Assembly: GCF_016802725.1 (NCBI RefSeq)
Contig: NC_052679.1
Location: forward strand, 14,253,635-14,317,634
Reading direction: 5' to 3'
Source: Solenopsis invicta
Taxonomy: Eukaryota > Arthropoda > Insecta > Hymenoptera > Formicidae
Length of the DNA stretch: 64,000 nt
This document shows positions 38,719-49,953 of the stretch, piece by piece. The notes below the pieces were generated by a model, which was not told the origin of the DNA, searched no databases, and was given only the letters and a program-made list of their open reading frames with translations. Made by a program: the position numbers and the translations under genes. Each line of letters starts with the position of its first letter. Position 1 is the first letter of the stretch.

Positions 38719-39190
38719 TACTGTGTTCAAAAAGTAAGGTGAATTTTGTTATAAAATGAAAAATCTTTATTTATTCATCCAAATCAATTTCATCCCCTTC
38801 GAAGTATTTCCCCTCCGATACAATACACTTATGCCAACGTTTTTTTCATTCCTTGAAGCATGCCAAAAAGTCGTTTCTCGGTATAGCCTTCAAAGCGCGC
38901 AGCGATTCACGTTGAATTTCTTCAATAGATTCATAGCCGTGTCCCCGGAGCGGTCTTTTGAGTTTGGGAAATAACCAAAAGTCACACGGAGCTAAGTCAG
39001 GTGAATAAGGCGGTTGCGGAACGATATGAGTGGAATTTTTGGCAAAAAGCTCACGAAGAATCAATGCCGTTTTTGGCACCAAACGAGATTTGACTTTTCT
39101 AAGGCCCAAATGATCCTTCAAAATAGTTTGAACTGATCCAATTGAAATGCTAACTGCTAACGCGCATTTTGATTTATGGCTTTAACCAAT
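38719..39190 (-). pseudogene. Internally deleted mariner-like transposase
   Basis: The left edge CTGTGTTCAAAAAGTAAGG follows a TA and resembles mariner ends. On the minus strand, 39121-38846 reads KDHLGLRKVKSRLVPK, then abruptly TALILRELFAKNSTHIVPQ and PYSPDLAPCDFWLFPKLK. The last motif holds the third catalytic Asp of DD34D mariners. The first two catalytic Asp residues are missing because the middle of the gene is deleted. Upstream codons are interrupted by stops. The other end of the element was not identified. Confidence 0.75.
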
Positions 39191-39564
39191 CGTTCGACAC
39201 TCTTATAACGACATAACCAATAACATTCAGTCGACTGCTTGATATCGTCGAGTGAACACGTGTTGTGTGATCGTAACGTAAATACGTGTTTCTTCGAGTA
39301 ATTTTAACGCATCGAATGATTGTAGCAATTAGAGTAGTGATTAATAGTAATTAATAAAGTCAATCAATCGGTTCGTCCCGTAGTTCCGCGTTTATCGATT
39401 AAGTGCAGAGTAAATAGTGTAAATGTGGTGAAATATGAAACAACTTCGAGGGATAGATCTGGATAAAGGACAAATTTAAATTGAACTGTCGCGTTATGGA
39501 AGCAATAAGTTGATCGCCGTGTGCGTAAGTAAACGTGCTCAAACTTGTTCAAAAGCTTCCCCCC

Positions 39565-39565
<1 letters not shown>

Positions 39566-39604
<39 letters not shown>
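39566..39604. repeat. (TC)n microsatellite
   Basis: Pure TC run of about 39 bp followed by a T tract. Confidence 0.9.
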
Positions 39605-39610
<6 letters not shown>

Positions 39611-40128
39611 CCGTTTTATGTGTAAAAGTGCTACTTTTAACTTGCAAGTGCACATTTAAGTAATCTAATTTGCATTAAATTTTATTATTCGCGGACGTAC
39701 ATTTATTATAATAATATAAACTTACTTGAAGATTTCACGGTCATCCCGATATTTTACGGCCGGATGACAGAGATTGAAATTTGACAAGTTAAATGTAGCA
39801 TAATTAAAGTGACAGAGAGAGAGAGTGAGAGAGAGGGGGGGGGAGAGAGAGAGAAAGTTTAAATAGGAATGTGCTGTCCGTGTAGTTTTATTGTGTACAT
39901 TTGTCCGTGTACATTTGAGCGCAGGAGGCACCTCACGGAAACACCCGCGTGTAACAGTGAGTCGCGCCGCCTCTGTCTACCACTTGTATCCGACCCGTCA
40001 TACGCTAATTAATTCTTATTGTACCTTGAAAACTAAGCTCCGGACAAATTTTTGCAAAAGGAAAAATCGTCTCAGAATTCGATTATGAATATGCCAGCTT
40101 TGGGACCAATAGGTTATTTTGAATCACC

Positions 40129-40131
<3 letters not shown>

Positions 40132-40168
<37 letters not shown>
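40132..40168. repeat. (TA)n microsatellite
   Basis: Pure TA run of 37 bp at a likely transposon boundary. Confidence 0.9.
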
Positions 40169-40170
<2 letters not shown>

Positions 40171-40415
40171 TTAAATTAAAGGGAAAACCTGAATTGGACT
40201 CAAATTGTTTAATATAGAGTAGATTTGTGGTACTAAGAGGTGAATGTTATTTGATTAAAAAAGAGTTTAACTATACTATTTAAATTAACAATTAGAATGT
40301 GCGATACAATTAATTTGAGCTTACAACAGATGATACAATAATACTATTGTCTTATAATAGTTACCATTGACAATTCTTTCTAGAAATATACCTGTATGTA
40401 TAGGTGTATGTGTGC

Positions 40416-41260
40416 CTATGTTGGGACTTCATTTAACACGGCAGTATTGGGGCGGAAGTGGTTTAGAAATATTAATTTGGGGATTAAATAATATTTCGGA
40501 TATATATGGGGGAGATACACGGGGACTGGTGCATCGGAGGGAGACCGAGAAAGGAAGGCACGGACCACTTTGAGGTCAAAATCTTCGGGGCCGATAGAGA
40601 ACGCGCCAGGAGGGAGTGGGACAGAAGAGGTCGGAAGCACCGAGAGAATTGCCTCTAATGATTGAAGAGGACCAGGGGCAAAATAACAACGTGGGGGAGG
40701 TGGAGGTAGCTCCTCTACGAACTCTACACTAAGCGCGGGGCTAGGAGAAATCCTCGTCCTCGTCCTCGAGATCATGCGATCCGAGGATCGGAGGGGTGGA
40801 GCAAGGTTCCTCCTCCTCCTCGTGGGCCCCTACGTTTGGAAAATCCGCAGGAGGTTGGTCTTCCTCCAAATCGTGAATTTCAGGGATCGGAGATCCCTGA
40901 GAAGAGAGTGAAACGGGAGAGTCCGGGAAGATTCTATAAGTTATTTAAGAATCGGGGGAGTCGGCGCGAAGAAAATTATCTATGGTGGAGTCGGCGAGAG
41001 GAAAATTATCTACGGGAGAGTCGGCGCAAAAAAATTATCTACGGGGGAGTCGGAGGAAAATGCGAACGGGGGAAATCGCTCTTCTTCCGGTGCGATCGGA
41101 GAGTACAAAACAGGGGGGCAAAGTCGATTAACTTGGGCGGCGATTCTGTGTATTTCCTCCTCAATGGCTTTGAGGCGGCGGGTTCGGCGATTGCGACGAT
41201 TTCGGCGGCGCTTCGCGGCTGCTCGGGACCGGTTTTTATGAACTTTGGGGACTTTATTCA
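40416..41260 (-). pseudogene. LTR-encoded Arg-rich protein, exon 2 (copy 3)
   Basis: The acceptor ATTATTTTAG ends at 41261. TG at 41260-41259 joins A at 41898 to make ATG. The N-terminus is strongly basic (MNKVPKVHKNRSRAAAKRRR, then RNRRNRRTRR), followed by an acidic helix-like KAIEEEIHRIAAQV. The frame stops after about 83 codons, where 30-bp tandem repeats (40957-41056) bring in stops. The same frame reopens at 40775 and runs 119 codons through SVEFVEEL, PPPPPRCYFAPG and PVYLPHIYPKYYLIPK to TGA at 40416. Arg-rich N-termini of this kind bind RNA in some retroviral regulators; that is only an analogy here. Confidence 0.5.
40957..41056. repeat. 30-bp tandem repeat, four units
   Basis: Units start GGAGTCGGCG near 40957, 40987 and 41017, with a last partial unit near 41046, each followed by AAAATTATCTAYGG. 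They interrupt the LTR reading frame of copy 3. Confidence 0.8.
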
Positions 41261-41419
41261 CTAAAATAATTTAAAAAATACTCCGTTTCTCTCCGTTTGG
41301 CAAAAGGTTAAAATTTAGACATTCTCTCGGGTTAACTCAAATAGGATTCGAGTGAAACCGAGGAAAAAGATCGGAAGTTAAAAAAAGATTCGACAGAATC
41401 TAAGGGGAGAGAAGGAAAC

Positions 41420-41718
41420 GAGAATTCTTACGAGAAAATCCCAAGAAAGAAAAGGATTTAAAGATAAAGAAATTCTTTCGGATTAATTCTTACGAGTTAA
41501 TCCCAAGAAAGAGAAGAATTAAAAATAAAGAAATTCTTTTGGATTAACTCTTATGAGTAAATCTCAAGAAAGAAAAGAATTTAAAGATAAAGAAATTCTT
41601 TTGTATTAACTCTTACGAGTAAATCCCAAGAAAAAAAAGAATTTAAAGATAAAGAAATTCTTTCAGATTAACTCTTACGAGTTAATCCCAAGAAAGAGAA
41701 GAATTAAAAATAAAGAGA
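41420..41718. repeat. 62-bp minisatellite in the LTR intron (copy 3)
   Basis: About five units of 62 bp, with the phase marker TTCTTACGAG/CTCTTACGAG near 41425, 41487, 41549, 41611 and 41673, and a common end AAGATAAAGAAATTCTTT. It lies wholly between donor (41898) and acceptor (41261). A GA microsatellite (41719-41761) adjoins it. Confidence 0.85.
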
Positions 41719-41720
41719 TT

Positions 41721-41761
<41 letters not shown>
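41719..41761. repeat. (GA)n microsatellite
   Basis: GA run, one interruption, within the LTR intron of copy 3. Confidence 0.85.
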
Positions 41762-41764
<3 letters not shown>

Positions 41765-43194
41765 GGAGAGGAATATGGGAAGGAAAGAGTAATAAACTTA
41801 ATAAATATATTATGTTTAAAGTTAAAGTCTTTCAAACTAGAGAGAAAAAGGGTGTTCGAAAAACGAGAGCGAAACAAACGGTTGATTCAGGACTTACTGC
41901 TTGCAGATTGTAGTGTGAGTGTCGATGTAGGTGAAAGTGATTCTCTCGGAGCCGCAGCTTCAAACTGGGGCCGCACTCGGCAGGAGATGGTAGGTCCGGT
42001 CGAAGGTGTTCCGGGTGCGATGCACAATAGTCTGCAGATCTCAACTAGGGACATTTCAACTAACACTTTTTCTTCTTGACCGAGACTTGCGCCGGATACG
42101 AGTTTAAAGGCCGCGGATCCAAGAATCGCAGAACTCGGGCATGCAAGATGCCACGGAACTGCGATTCGGACGAGGAATGAAGACTAGACTAGACGCTCCG
42201 CTAGAAGACGCACCTATTTATACTATTTTTTATTTATGATTTCCTTTGTCCCATCAAGGGCCGTGTGCACCACTTTATTCATTAATACACCCACGTGCAA
42301 TATTTGTTTTTACGACTTTTTTATATTCCTTGGTAATTGTTATCCGAGAAAGCGGCAGGTTTGACATTTGAACTCCCGGAAGCATTAAATGTCGAAATTC
42401 TTCGATTTATTGCTATGCGGGTGTTGAACATTCAGAACTCGAAGAGGTGCACACGTGCGTCTTCCAGCTCCCTTATTTTACTATCTTTGGTGTTTCCGGC
42501 GTGCAACGGTGTAACCTCAGCTCTCCATAATTGGTGAATTTATAACTTGTTATGTTTGGAATTACCGCCATATGCATTTCGTACACTACACCCGTGTACC
42601 TCTCTCGACCAATAAGAAGCCGCCTTTCTTTTCATGATCACTGACCCATCTATATTATCCGGTAACCTTCCGGGCCTTCCCAGAGAGTCAGTCTATGTAT
42701 TCAGTCTTGCATCTTTTAGTCTGTCTGTATCCCGTAACAATAAACTCGGCATTGCATTATAAATATCCATCTCGCTTAATTGTGAATCACCCACACCCAC
42801 AAAGTAAGAGATACAACATAACTACTTAATTCGTGACATCTGATTATTGCCGTGAGAGTCACCATATTCTTGGGATCGGGGTGAGATCACCGTCGCTCGG
42901 CCCGTTAACCCTTTCGCTACGGGGCGGATCTCCGCCGCGGTACTCCCGCTGTACGGCGCGCTACACCGAAACAGTGCACGGTGCACGCAACCGATCGCAA
43001 CGGTCGCATCAACGCCTTATTGTAACCTGCGTTCTTGGCTGGTGCTTTCGACGAAAAAACTTGGTTCAAAACAGAGTATTTATATAGTATTTATAATTTA
43101 TTAACATGCACACTTTTAATTATTGAAATCAAATGATATTATACAATATAATAATATTATACAACATGATATAAGCGTATAATTAGAATTGATT

Positions 43195-44871
43195 TTAATA
43201 ATGATATTGCGTGTGGTATTTTTCAAAACATGGTGTTGCGCATAGGCCAACATTACAAATCTTACATTCATATCGCGATTCCCTCCTCTTATCATTTTTA
43301 GTACAAACTACACACTTTCGCAACGGGTTCTTACGTTTTGTTGAGTCATTTGTGTACAGCGACATGAAGTGCCTTCCAGTCAAGCGAAGCGGATTCGTTT
43401 GTCCTGATTTCTTTTCGATATTTTTCTTATAATTTGATAAATAATGATGTAAAAGTTGCCGAATTAACTCCAGATGAAATTTTGCCATAGAGATTTGTTT
43501 GCTGGTTTTTAATTTGTACAGGCAAAAAGCGTTCCAAACGCACATGTCGATTAAATGGAAGAAATATTTTTTATACCACTTCATGGATTTGCGTTGGGAG
43601 TGTATGGTGTTAATAACCATATCTGTTTTATCTACACTTCCCATCAAACGATTGTAGTCGACAACACACTTTGGTTTCTTTATCATTTCTTGCGTTCGGT
43701 AATGAAGTTTTGTATTAACAAATTCATGATTGTGGCAAGAAGATAGCATATATACTTCCCTCTTGTCACACCATTTCATTGCTAGTAAATGCTTAGAAGA
43801 ACGGAAACTCGCTTCACCAGTATTTAATTTATCCTGGAAAATCGGCATGCCTTTTCGTCTTTTTCGGACAGTTCCACATGCGTTAGTTGCGTTTTTATGT
43901 AAAAGAGTGAAAAGTGCCGGGCTGGTATACCAATTATCCACATATAATGTGTGGCCTTTACCTAAGTAAGGTTTTAATAATTGCATGACTATATTGCCTG
44001 ATTTTCCGATAAATTCATTTTCAAAGTTTACTATAGTCAGTGATCCATTATAAATAATAAAATCTTGCACAAACCCAGAATGGGTATCACATAAAATGAA
44101 GGATTTAATTCCAAATCTATTTCTCTTGGAAGGAATGTATTGCTTGAACGATAATCTGCCTTTGTAAAGAAGTAGACTTTCATCAATACAAAGGTTTTCG
44201 AATGGATAAAACGCCTGCTGAAAACTTTGTCGGAGCTTATCGCATATTTCCCGTATTTTATACAATTTATCAGTATCCGCAGTTACATTATTCGTATTAA
44301 AATGTAAGATTTTTAACAAATATAGAAATCTATCCCTACTCATAACTTCGCCAAAAATGTTGCTCTTCAACAATGTGTCGTTAGACCAGTACTCAGAATA
44401 TGTCAGTTTTTTATTTCGCGACATTAATAATTTGACGGCGAGAAAGCAATACATCTCAGGGACAGAAGTGCTTTGATAATTTACGTTAGTAATATTCTCA
44501 TCAAGGTTATTCCGATAATCGTGTGTTGTGCTGACAATGAAATTTATAAAGTTTTCAGAACAAAATAATTGAAAAAACTCTAAAATCGATGCTGAATAAC
44601 TAATCGATGCTTTTATTCCCGAATGTTTGGAACTAAACTTATGAATAGTTGGCCGAAATAATTCTTTCGTCCATGTAATTTCTGTGAGATTTCTGCCAGA
44701 TTCCGTTGAAGTATCTTCTTCGTGTTCAGACGTGCTGGATATGATTTGCCGAAATCTTTTACAATTTTGGGTGCATCTTTCCCGTATCAAATTTAAATTT
44801 ATTTGCTCATCTTCTGACAGATCCAAAAAATTATGATTTGTGTCAATTCGTCTTTTTCTGTTATTCGACAT
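43195..44871 (-). CDS. piggyBac transposase (DDE_Tnp_1_7 family), full length
   Basis: A 558-residue uninterrupted frame with ATG at 44871. It would cut and paste the element at TTAA. The catalytic triad by family alignment is D230 (LCIDESLLLYKGRL), D312 (LYVDNWYTSPALF) and D414 (DYNRLMGSVDKTD). Flanking landmarks are YWSNDTLL...MSRDRFLYLLKILHF (about 161-191) and KWYKKYFFHLIDMCVWNAF (about 431-449). The C-terminus is the Cys/His-rich DNA-binding finger: C520, C523, C536, C539, C544, C548, H553 and H557. Length, domain order and all key residues are present, so the protein could be functional. Its promoter region is disrupted by the upstream insertion. It could be called a PGBD4-like gene in automated annotation, but the perfect terminal repeats show it is a transposon gene. 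Confidence 0.93.
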   Translation of the reverse strand: MSNNRKRRIDTNHNFLDLSEDEQINLNLIRERCTQNCKRFRQIISSTSEHEEDTSTESGRNLTEITWTKELFRPTIHKFSSKHSGIKASISYSASILEFFQLFCSENFINFIVSTTHDYRNNLDENITNVNYQSTSVPEMYCFLAVKLLMSRNKKLTYSEYWSNDTLLKSNIFGEVMSRDRFLYLLKILHFNTNNVTADTDKLYKIREICDKLRQSFQQAFYPFENLCIDESLLLYKGRLSFKQYIPSKRNRFGIKSFILCDTHSGFVQDFIIYNGSLTIVNFENEFIGKSGNIVMQLLKPYLGKGHTLYVDNWYTSPALFTLLHKNATNACGTVRKRRKGMPIFQDKLNTGEASFRSSKHLLAMKWCDKREVYMLSSCHNHEFVNTKLHYRTQEMIKKPKCVVDYNRLMGSVDKTDMVINTIHSQRKSMKWYKKYFFHLIDMCVWNAFCLYKLKTSKQISMAKFHLELIRQLLHHYLSNYKKNIEKKSGQTNPLRLTGRHFMSLYTNDSTKRKNPLRKCVVCTKNDKRRESRYECKICNVGLCATPCFEKYHTQYHY

Positions 44872-45196
44872 CTTTTTGAGGGGCGGATAAAATCTGTTTA
44901 TAAATAATTAATCTCAACAGAGCTACCCAAATTTGACAAACAATAAAACATACCTTTTTATTCCCGAATGTTTGGAACTAAACTGTTCTTGGAAGAAAAC
45001 TTAAATTTACTATATTCCTGCAGTAAGCATTAACGTAATTCGCACAGACCGTTCGAGCCGGTATCGTAAGACTGATGATCGACGCATTTGGTTTATTATT
45101 GAAGCCCGTAAAAAACAAATGATGCAAAACAAAAGACTCACGCGGCATGTCCAGAGTGAGATACTCTGTGCATAGCAACTGCAGGCGCTTATCATA

Positions 45197-45399
45197 TGTA
45201 GCCACTTATTGTATAAATCACTAGATTTATATTTGATAAAGAGATATTTATTAAGACGTATAAACTCTTTGACAGGCAGAATAATAATAAAAAAGTAAAT
45301 GTTAATAACAAAAGATGTTTAGTGTGTTGCTAAGTAACAAGTGTAGAAAGTGTAAGTGTAAGAATAAAAGTGTAAGTGAAAGAGTGTAAGAACGCCACA
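45197..45399 (-). repeat. 3' LTR of the young Gypsy element
   Basis: 203 bp, read on the plus strand as TGTAGCCACTTATTG...GAACGCCACA. A purine-rich stretch on the minus strand (TTTGGGGGGAGTAC, about 45400-45413) immediately precedes it and is the likely polypurine tract. Confidence 0.93.
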
Positions 45400-45420
45400 G
45401 TACTCCCCCCAAAGCGACGA

Positions 45421-48400
45421 CTACGTTGCGAAATGAACTTTCTTCTTAGCCGGGTAAGTTCTTAAAGGTCTTGAAACAGGAACAGAAATAGAAGCGGGAA
45501 CATCCAAACTGGTAACAGGTTCCGTAGAAGAAGAGCAAGGTAAGGAAGTAGAAACTGCGGAGAAATCTTCTCTCGGAAGAAAAGCTGGTTTAAGCCGTTC
45601 CGTAGAAACATTAACAATATTACCTGAAACGTTTATAGAGAACAAATAATCAGAAATACGTTTGACAACCAGAAAAGGCCCAGAATAAGGAGGTTGAAGA
45701 GACTTCTTGACAGCATCATCACGAATCCAAACGTGAGTACAATCAAAAAGATTTTTATGTACAAAAGGAGATTTCTTGATGTGATGACTGGTTGGTGAAG
45801 ATCTAACATTCCTCATATGAATTCTGTGTTTTTCTAAAAAGATTTCAGGATCCGCAGGAAAATCCTCTTCAATAAAAAATTCTCCAGGAATCCGAAGAGT
45901 GGTTCCATAGAGTAGTTCCGCAGGTGAAGCTTTTAAATCTTCTTTAAAACATGAACGAAGACCAAGAAGAACTGAAGGAAGAGATTCTAACCAATTCTTC
46001 GTCTGATGACACATAATGGCAGTCTTGAGAGTCCTATGCCATCTTTCCAAAATGCCATTTGAAGCAGGATGATAAGCAGAAGTTCTTTTCCGGTCACAAC
46101 CAATCAAATTGGTTAAAGCCTTGAAAAGAGATGCTTCAAACTGCGATCCTTGATCCGTGGTGATGGTTAAAGGAGAACCGTATCTAGCTACCCAATGAGT
46201 ATAAAAAGCTGTAGAAACAGTGTCAGCAGAAATTTCCTTAAGAGGGATAGCTTCAGGCCATCGTGAAAAACGGTCAATAATCGTGAGGCAATAACGAAAA
46301 TCTTGACAAGATGGAAGGGGACCAATCAAGTCTAAGTGGACATGTTGAAAACGTTGATCCGGAATCGCGATTCTAACAGGAACATTCTTCGTGTGTCTTG
46401 AAATCTTAGAGCGTTGACAAGATAGACACGTACGAGTCCATTCTTTAATGTCCTTTTTTAAAGATGGCCAAATAAATTTTTGCAAAAGTTGTTTAGCTGT
46501 TGATCTACCACTGGGATGAGCAAGACCATGAACAACATCAAAAATTCTCTTGCGAAGAGGTTTAGGCACATAAGGACGAATTAGTTCAGAAGAACAATCG
46601 CAATAAATAGGAGAAGTTGAGCCAGAAAGAATAAGTTTCCTTAATTGAAGAGAAGAGTTCGAAGAAAGTAAGTCTTGAAGTTCTTCATCTTCTTTTTGAA
46701 AATCAGCCAACTCATCAAGAGAAACTATAATTGGCATTGAAACTGATTCAATTCTTGAAAGAGCATCGGCTACAGAATTTAACTTGCCTGAAATATAAAC
46801 AATATCAGTAGAAAATTGGGCTATAAAATCCAATTGTCTGATCTGTCTAGGAGATGCTTTATCAAGTTTCTGCCGAAAAGCATAAATCAAAGGCTTGTGA
46901 TCTGTTCTAATAATCAGTTGACGTCCTTCAAGTAAGTATTTAAAGTGCTTGATAGCTAAATAAATACTAAGTAGTTCTCGATCATAGGTGCTATAATTCT
47001 TCTGAGTTTGATCAAGTTTTTTAGAAAAGAATGCAATAGGTTTATTAACATTATCAATGGTTTGTTCCAGAGACGCTCCAACAGCAAAATTAGAGGCATC
47101 ACAAGTTAAAATCAAAGGAACGTGAGGTGCAGGATGAGAAAGAGTAGTAACTCGAAGAAGTTCTTCTTTGCAATTTTCAAAGGCTGTTTCAGATTCATTA
47201 TTCCAAGTGATAACTCTTCTATCTCTCTTGCGACTATCCTTTAAAAATTCAGTAAGTAAAGCTTGATGTTCGGCTGCATTTTTAAGACAGCGACGATAAT
47301 AATTGATAATGCCAATAAATCTGCGCATATCATGAATTGTCTTAGGTCTAGGATAATCAATAATAGATTTTACTTTTTCTGTTGTAGGTTTAATACCTTG
47401 ACTTGAAACTAGGTATCCAAGGAAAGAAAGTTCTTTTTGTCCGAAAAGACATTTGGCTACATTAATTGACATTCCGGCCTGTAATAAACGATTAAAAATA
47501 ATGCGCAAATGGGCAATATGTTCTTGTTCATTTTTGGAAGCTATAAGAATGTCGTCAAGATAGCAAAAAGCAAAATCTAAATCACTGAGCAGTGAGTTCA
47601 TTAATCTCTGGAAAGTTTGAGCCGCGTTACGAAGACCAAAAGGCATGACTAAAAATTCAAAAAGTCCAAAAGGTGTGGTAACGGCGGTCTTGTGAATATC
47701 CTCTTTGGCGACGGGTACTTGATAGTACGCTTTTACTAAGTCAATCTTGGAGAAGATATTCTTACCATAAAGTCCAGAGGTAAAATCTTGAATATGAGGC
47801 AGTGGGTAACGATCAGGAACAGTGACCGAATTTAACGCACGATAATCGCCACAAAGTCTCCAAACATTTTCCGATTTGGGAACCATATGTAAAGGAGCTG
47901 CCCAAGTACTACTCGAAGGTCTACAAATTCCTTGTTCCATCATGAACTTGAATTCCTCCTTGGCGAACTTGAGTTTTTCCGGAGAAAGTCTTCTGGGAAC
48001 TGAAAATTTAGGAGATCCTTCCGTGATGATACGATGTTCAATTCCATGAGACTTCACCGAAGAAAGAGGAGCAAATCGAGTAAGTCCAGGAAAATCTGCT
48101 AAAATCCTGTGATAGGGAGAGTCGGGAGACGTGGTACATATAGATAATTGTGAAACTTCTTGGATCTTTCCAAAATGTTTAAGGCCAGTAACAGAGTCAA
48201 TCAAACGTTTGTTTTTAATATCAACTAGGAGATTAAAATATCCGAGGAAATCTGCACCTAAAATGGGACGTTGAATATCCGCGATGCAAAATTTCCAACG
48301 GAAATTTCTCCTGAGGCCAAGATCCAAAGAAAGAGTTTTAGAACCGAAAGTATGAATTTGAGTACCGTTAGCAGCAAAAAGTTTAAAATTAGCTGGTAAT

Positions 48401-48551
48401 GATTTAAACAAAACTCTCTTAGGTAATAAGGAAATATCAGCGCCAGTATCAATAAGAAAATGTAAATTAGTTGATTTGTCAAAAATTACGAGGCGGTGAC
48501 AAGGTAAACCGTTGTAAGCAGCCTCAATCTTCAACGGCGCTTCTAGTTTTC
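45421..48551 (-). CDS. Gypsy pol polyprotein (PR-RT-RH-IN)
   Basis: Open for 1037 residues from the TTG at 48534; no ATG is present at its start, so it is probably made as a Gag-Pol fusion by frameshift. Numbering from 48534: aspartic protease [12 protein letters not shown] (active D29) and ILGADFL; reverse transcriptase with [25 protein letters not shown] and YLDD at 325-328; RNase H with D479 (TCDAS), E520, D545 and D590; integrase zinc domain (H669, H673, C703, C706) and DDE core D735, D794, E830 ([24 protein letters not shown]). The stop at 45421 lies about 20 bp before the LTR. No internal stop or frameshift was seen. Confidence 0.93.
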
Positions 48552-49460
48552 CTGAGAGTCAGTAAGAGTTTTTGACATCGTGCAAGGAATGGTACATTTC
48601 TTTGCTTTATCACCAAATTTTTTATGATAAAAACAAATTGACTGATCTTTAGAAATAGTTTTTTTATTCCGTGAATGTGATCTAAATTTTGATTTGCTTC
48701 TAGATCGGCTAGAAGATCTGCCACGACGATGAGAAACTTCAAGCGCAGTAATTCTTCGTTCCAATTCAGAAAAATCCGGTTGTTTAGAGGTTGATTGCGT
48801 ATTAACTTCCGCGACTTGAAAACCAGTATCACGTTCAACAATTTTATCCGCAAGTTCCGAGAGCTTGACTAAAGGTACGTTTTCAACAACAGCAAGAGTC
48901 GCTTGAACTCTATATGGTAAGCGTTGTAGCCAAATCGAATGTAAAATGTTGTCTGCTAAAGAACCACCGGATAATTGACGGATTTCGCGTAAAAGTTCTG
49001 AAGGTTTCTTGTCATTTAATTCAATACCGGCTAATAATTGTCTCAAACGTTTTTCTTCAGAATCCGTGAAACGGTGAATTAGAGCTTTCTTTAATTGATT
49101 ATATTTATCAATTTCAGGCGGATTTTCAACAATTTCCGATATCGCGACTAAAGCTTGTTCATCGAGATGACGAATAACAGAACTATATTTAATATCTTCG
49201 GAACGGATACGGTATACAGTAAATTCACTCTCAATCTGAGCAAACCACAGTTTAGGTTGCTTATGCCAAAAGGTTGGAAGTTTCAACAGGCGAAATTCAT
49301 TAGAATGGATCTGAGTGGACTCACCCAATAACTGATGTTCTATACCAGAAGATAAATCTAAATTTTCCGTTCCGACCTGTTGTTGAAGGCTCACAGTTGA
49401 TGCTGTAGTCGAAGTCGACGGAGTCAACTCAGATTTAACAGGAGTTCTGTCCACAGGCAT
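48543..49460 (-). CDS. Gypsy gag
   Basis: 305 residues from ATG 49460 to TAG 48543. I chose this ATG ([12 protein letters not shown]) because it is the first in frame after the primer site; the frame extends 12 codons upstream without ATG. The capsid-like segment reads [20 protein letters not shown] and a later [24 protein letters not shown], matching the retrotransposon Gag fold of insect Gypsy elements. A basic Ser/Arg stretch ([14 protein letters not shown]) precedes a single knuckle-like [14 protein letters not shown]. Ends with DSQEN just before the pol frame. Confidence 0.88.
   Translation of the reverse strand: MPVDRTPVKSELTPSTSTTASTVSLQQQVGTENLDLSSGIEHQLLGESTQIHSNEFRLLKLPTFWHKQPKLWFAQIESEFTVYRIRSEDIKYSSVIRHLDEQALVAISEIVENPPEIDKYNQLKKALIHRFTDSEEKRLRQLLAGIELNDKKPSELLREIRQLSGGSLADNILHSIWLQRLPYRVQATLAVVENVPLVKLSELADKIVERDTGFQVAEVNTQSTSKQPDFSELERRITALEVSHRRGRSSSRSRSKSKFRSHSRNKKTISKDQSICFYHKKFGDKAKKCTIPCTMSKTLTDSQEN
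48546..48552 (-). promoter_or_regulatory. Candidate -1 ribosomal frameshift site GGAAAAC
   Basis: Gag and pol are in frames offset by -1. The pol frame is open only from a TGA about 9 nt upstream to beyond the gag stop, so a shift must occur in a window of about 13 nt. The heptamer G-GAA-AAC directly precedes the gag TAG and sits in that window. It is not a canonical XXXYYYZ site, so confidence is moderate. Confidence 0.5.
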
Positions 49461-49595
49461 TTTATCAATGATTTGATGTTTCCAGAGAAGAGCCAAGACG
49501 ATCCAGGAATCAAAATTCGAAGATTCTTGTTGACACCAAATGACACTTCGGAAATCAAACTTCCCGCGTCAAGAGATATTCCAGCTCACACCGTG

Positions 49596-49613
49596 ATCAC
49601 GTCGGGGTCACCA
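49596..49613 (-). other. Primer binding site, tRNA-Trp
   Basis: Eighteen bases, TGGTGACCCCGACGTGAT on the minus strand, four bases after the 5' LTR. They are complementary to the 3' end of eukaryotic tRNA-Trp (...ATCACGTCGGGGTCA plus CCA), from knowledge of that tRNA. Confidence 0.85.
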
Positions 49614-49617
49614 AAAA

Positions 49618-49820
49618 TGTAGCCACTTATTGTATAAATCACTAGATTTATATTTGATAAAGAGATATTTATTAAGACGTATAAACTCTTTGACAGGCAG
49701 AATAATAATAAAAAAGTAAATGTTAATAACAAAAGATGTTTAGTGTGTTGCTAAGTAACAAGTGTAGAAAGTGTAAGTGTAAGAATAAAAGTGTAAGTGA
49801 AAGAGTGTAAGAACGCCACA
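49618..49820 (-). repeat. 5' LTR of the young Gypsy element
   Basis: 203 bp, no difference seen from the partner at 45197-45399. Confidence 0.93.
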
Positions 49821-49851
49821 CATATATACAATTACGCGACATCTAGCGGGA

Positions 49852-49953
49852 GCGACTATAGTCGCTCGTAGTATCTCAGCGGCATCACATGGAAAGCGAC
49901 TATAGTCGCCCGTAGTACCTGAGTGGCATCATATGGAGAGCGACTATAGTCGC
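49852..49953. repeat. Three 14-bp palindromes near the piggyBac right end
   Basis: GCGACTATAGTCGC occurs at 49852-49865, 49896-49909 and 49940-49953, spaced exactly 44 bp. The spacers are also related: TCGTAGTATCTCAGCGGCAT and CCGTAGTACCTGAGTGGCAT. They are likely transposase binding sites by position; no such sites occur at the left end in the same form. Confidence 0.85.

Larger units (their letters stand above)
39191..40250. other. Unassigned insert within LTR copy 3
   Basis: No gene recognised. It contains a (TC)n run (39566-39604), a GA/G-rich run (39811-39854) and a (TA)n run (40132-40168). CACCCTGTATA at about 40126-40136 resembles the terminus of Tc1/mariner-like elements, suggesting another transposon end. 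Confidence 0.4.
45197..49820 (-). mobile_element. Gypsy-type LTR retrotransposon, apparently intact and young
   Basis: The two 203-bp LTRs (45197-45399 and 49618-49820) are identical by eye. In plus-strand orientation they begin TG and end CA. A 4-bp duplication CATA flanks the element (45193-45196 and 49821-49824). Read leftward: 5' LTR, primer site for tRNA-Trp, gag, pol (protease, RT, RNase H, integrase), polypurine tract, 3' LTR. Both frames are open. The domain order (integrase last) places it in Gypsy/Metaviridae. The [14 protein letters not shown] knuckle resembles the Mag lineage, as inference. Confidence 0.93.
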
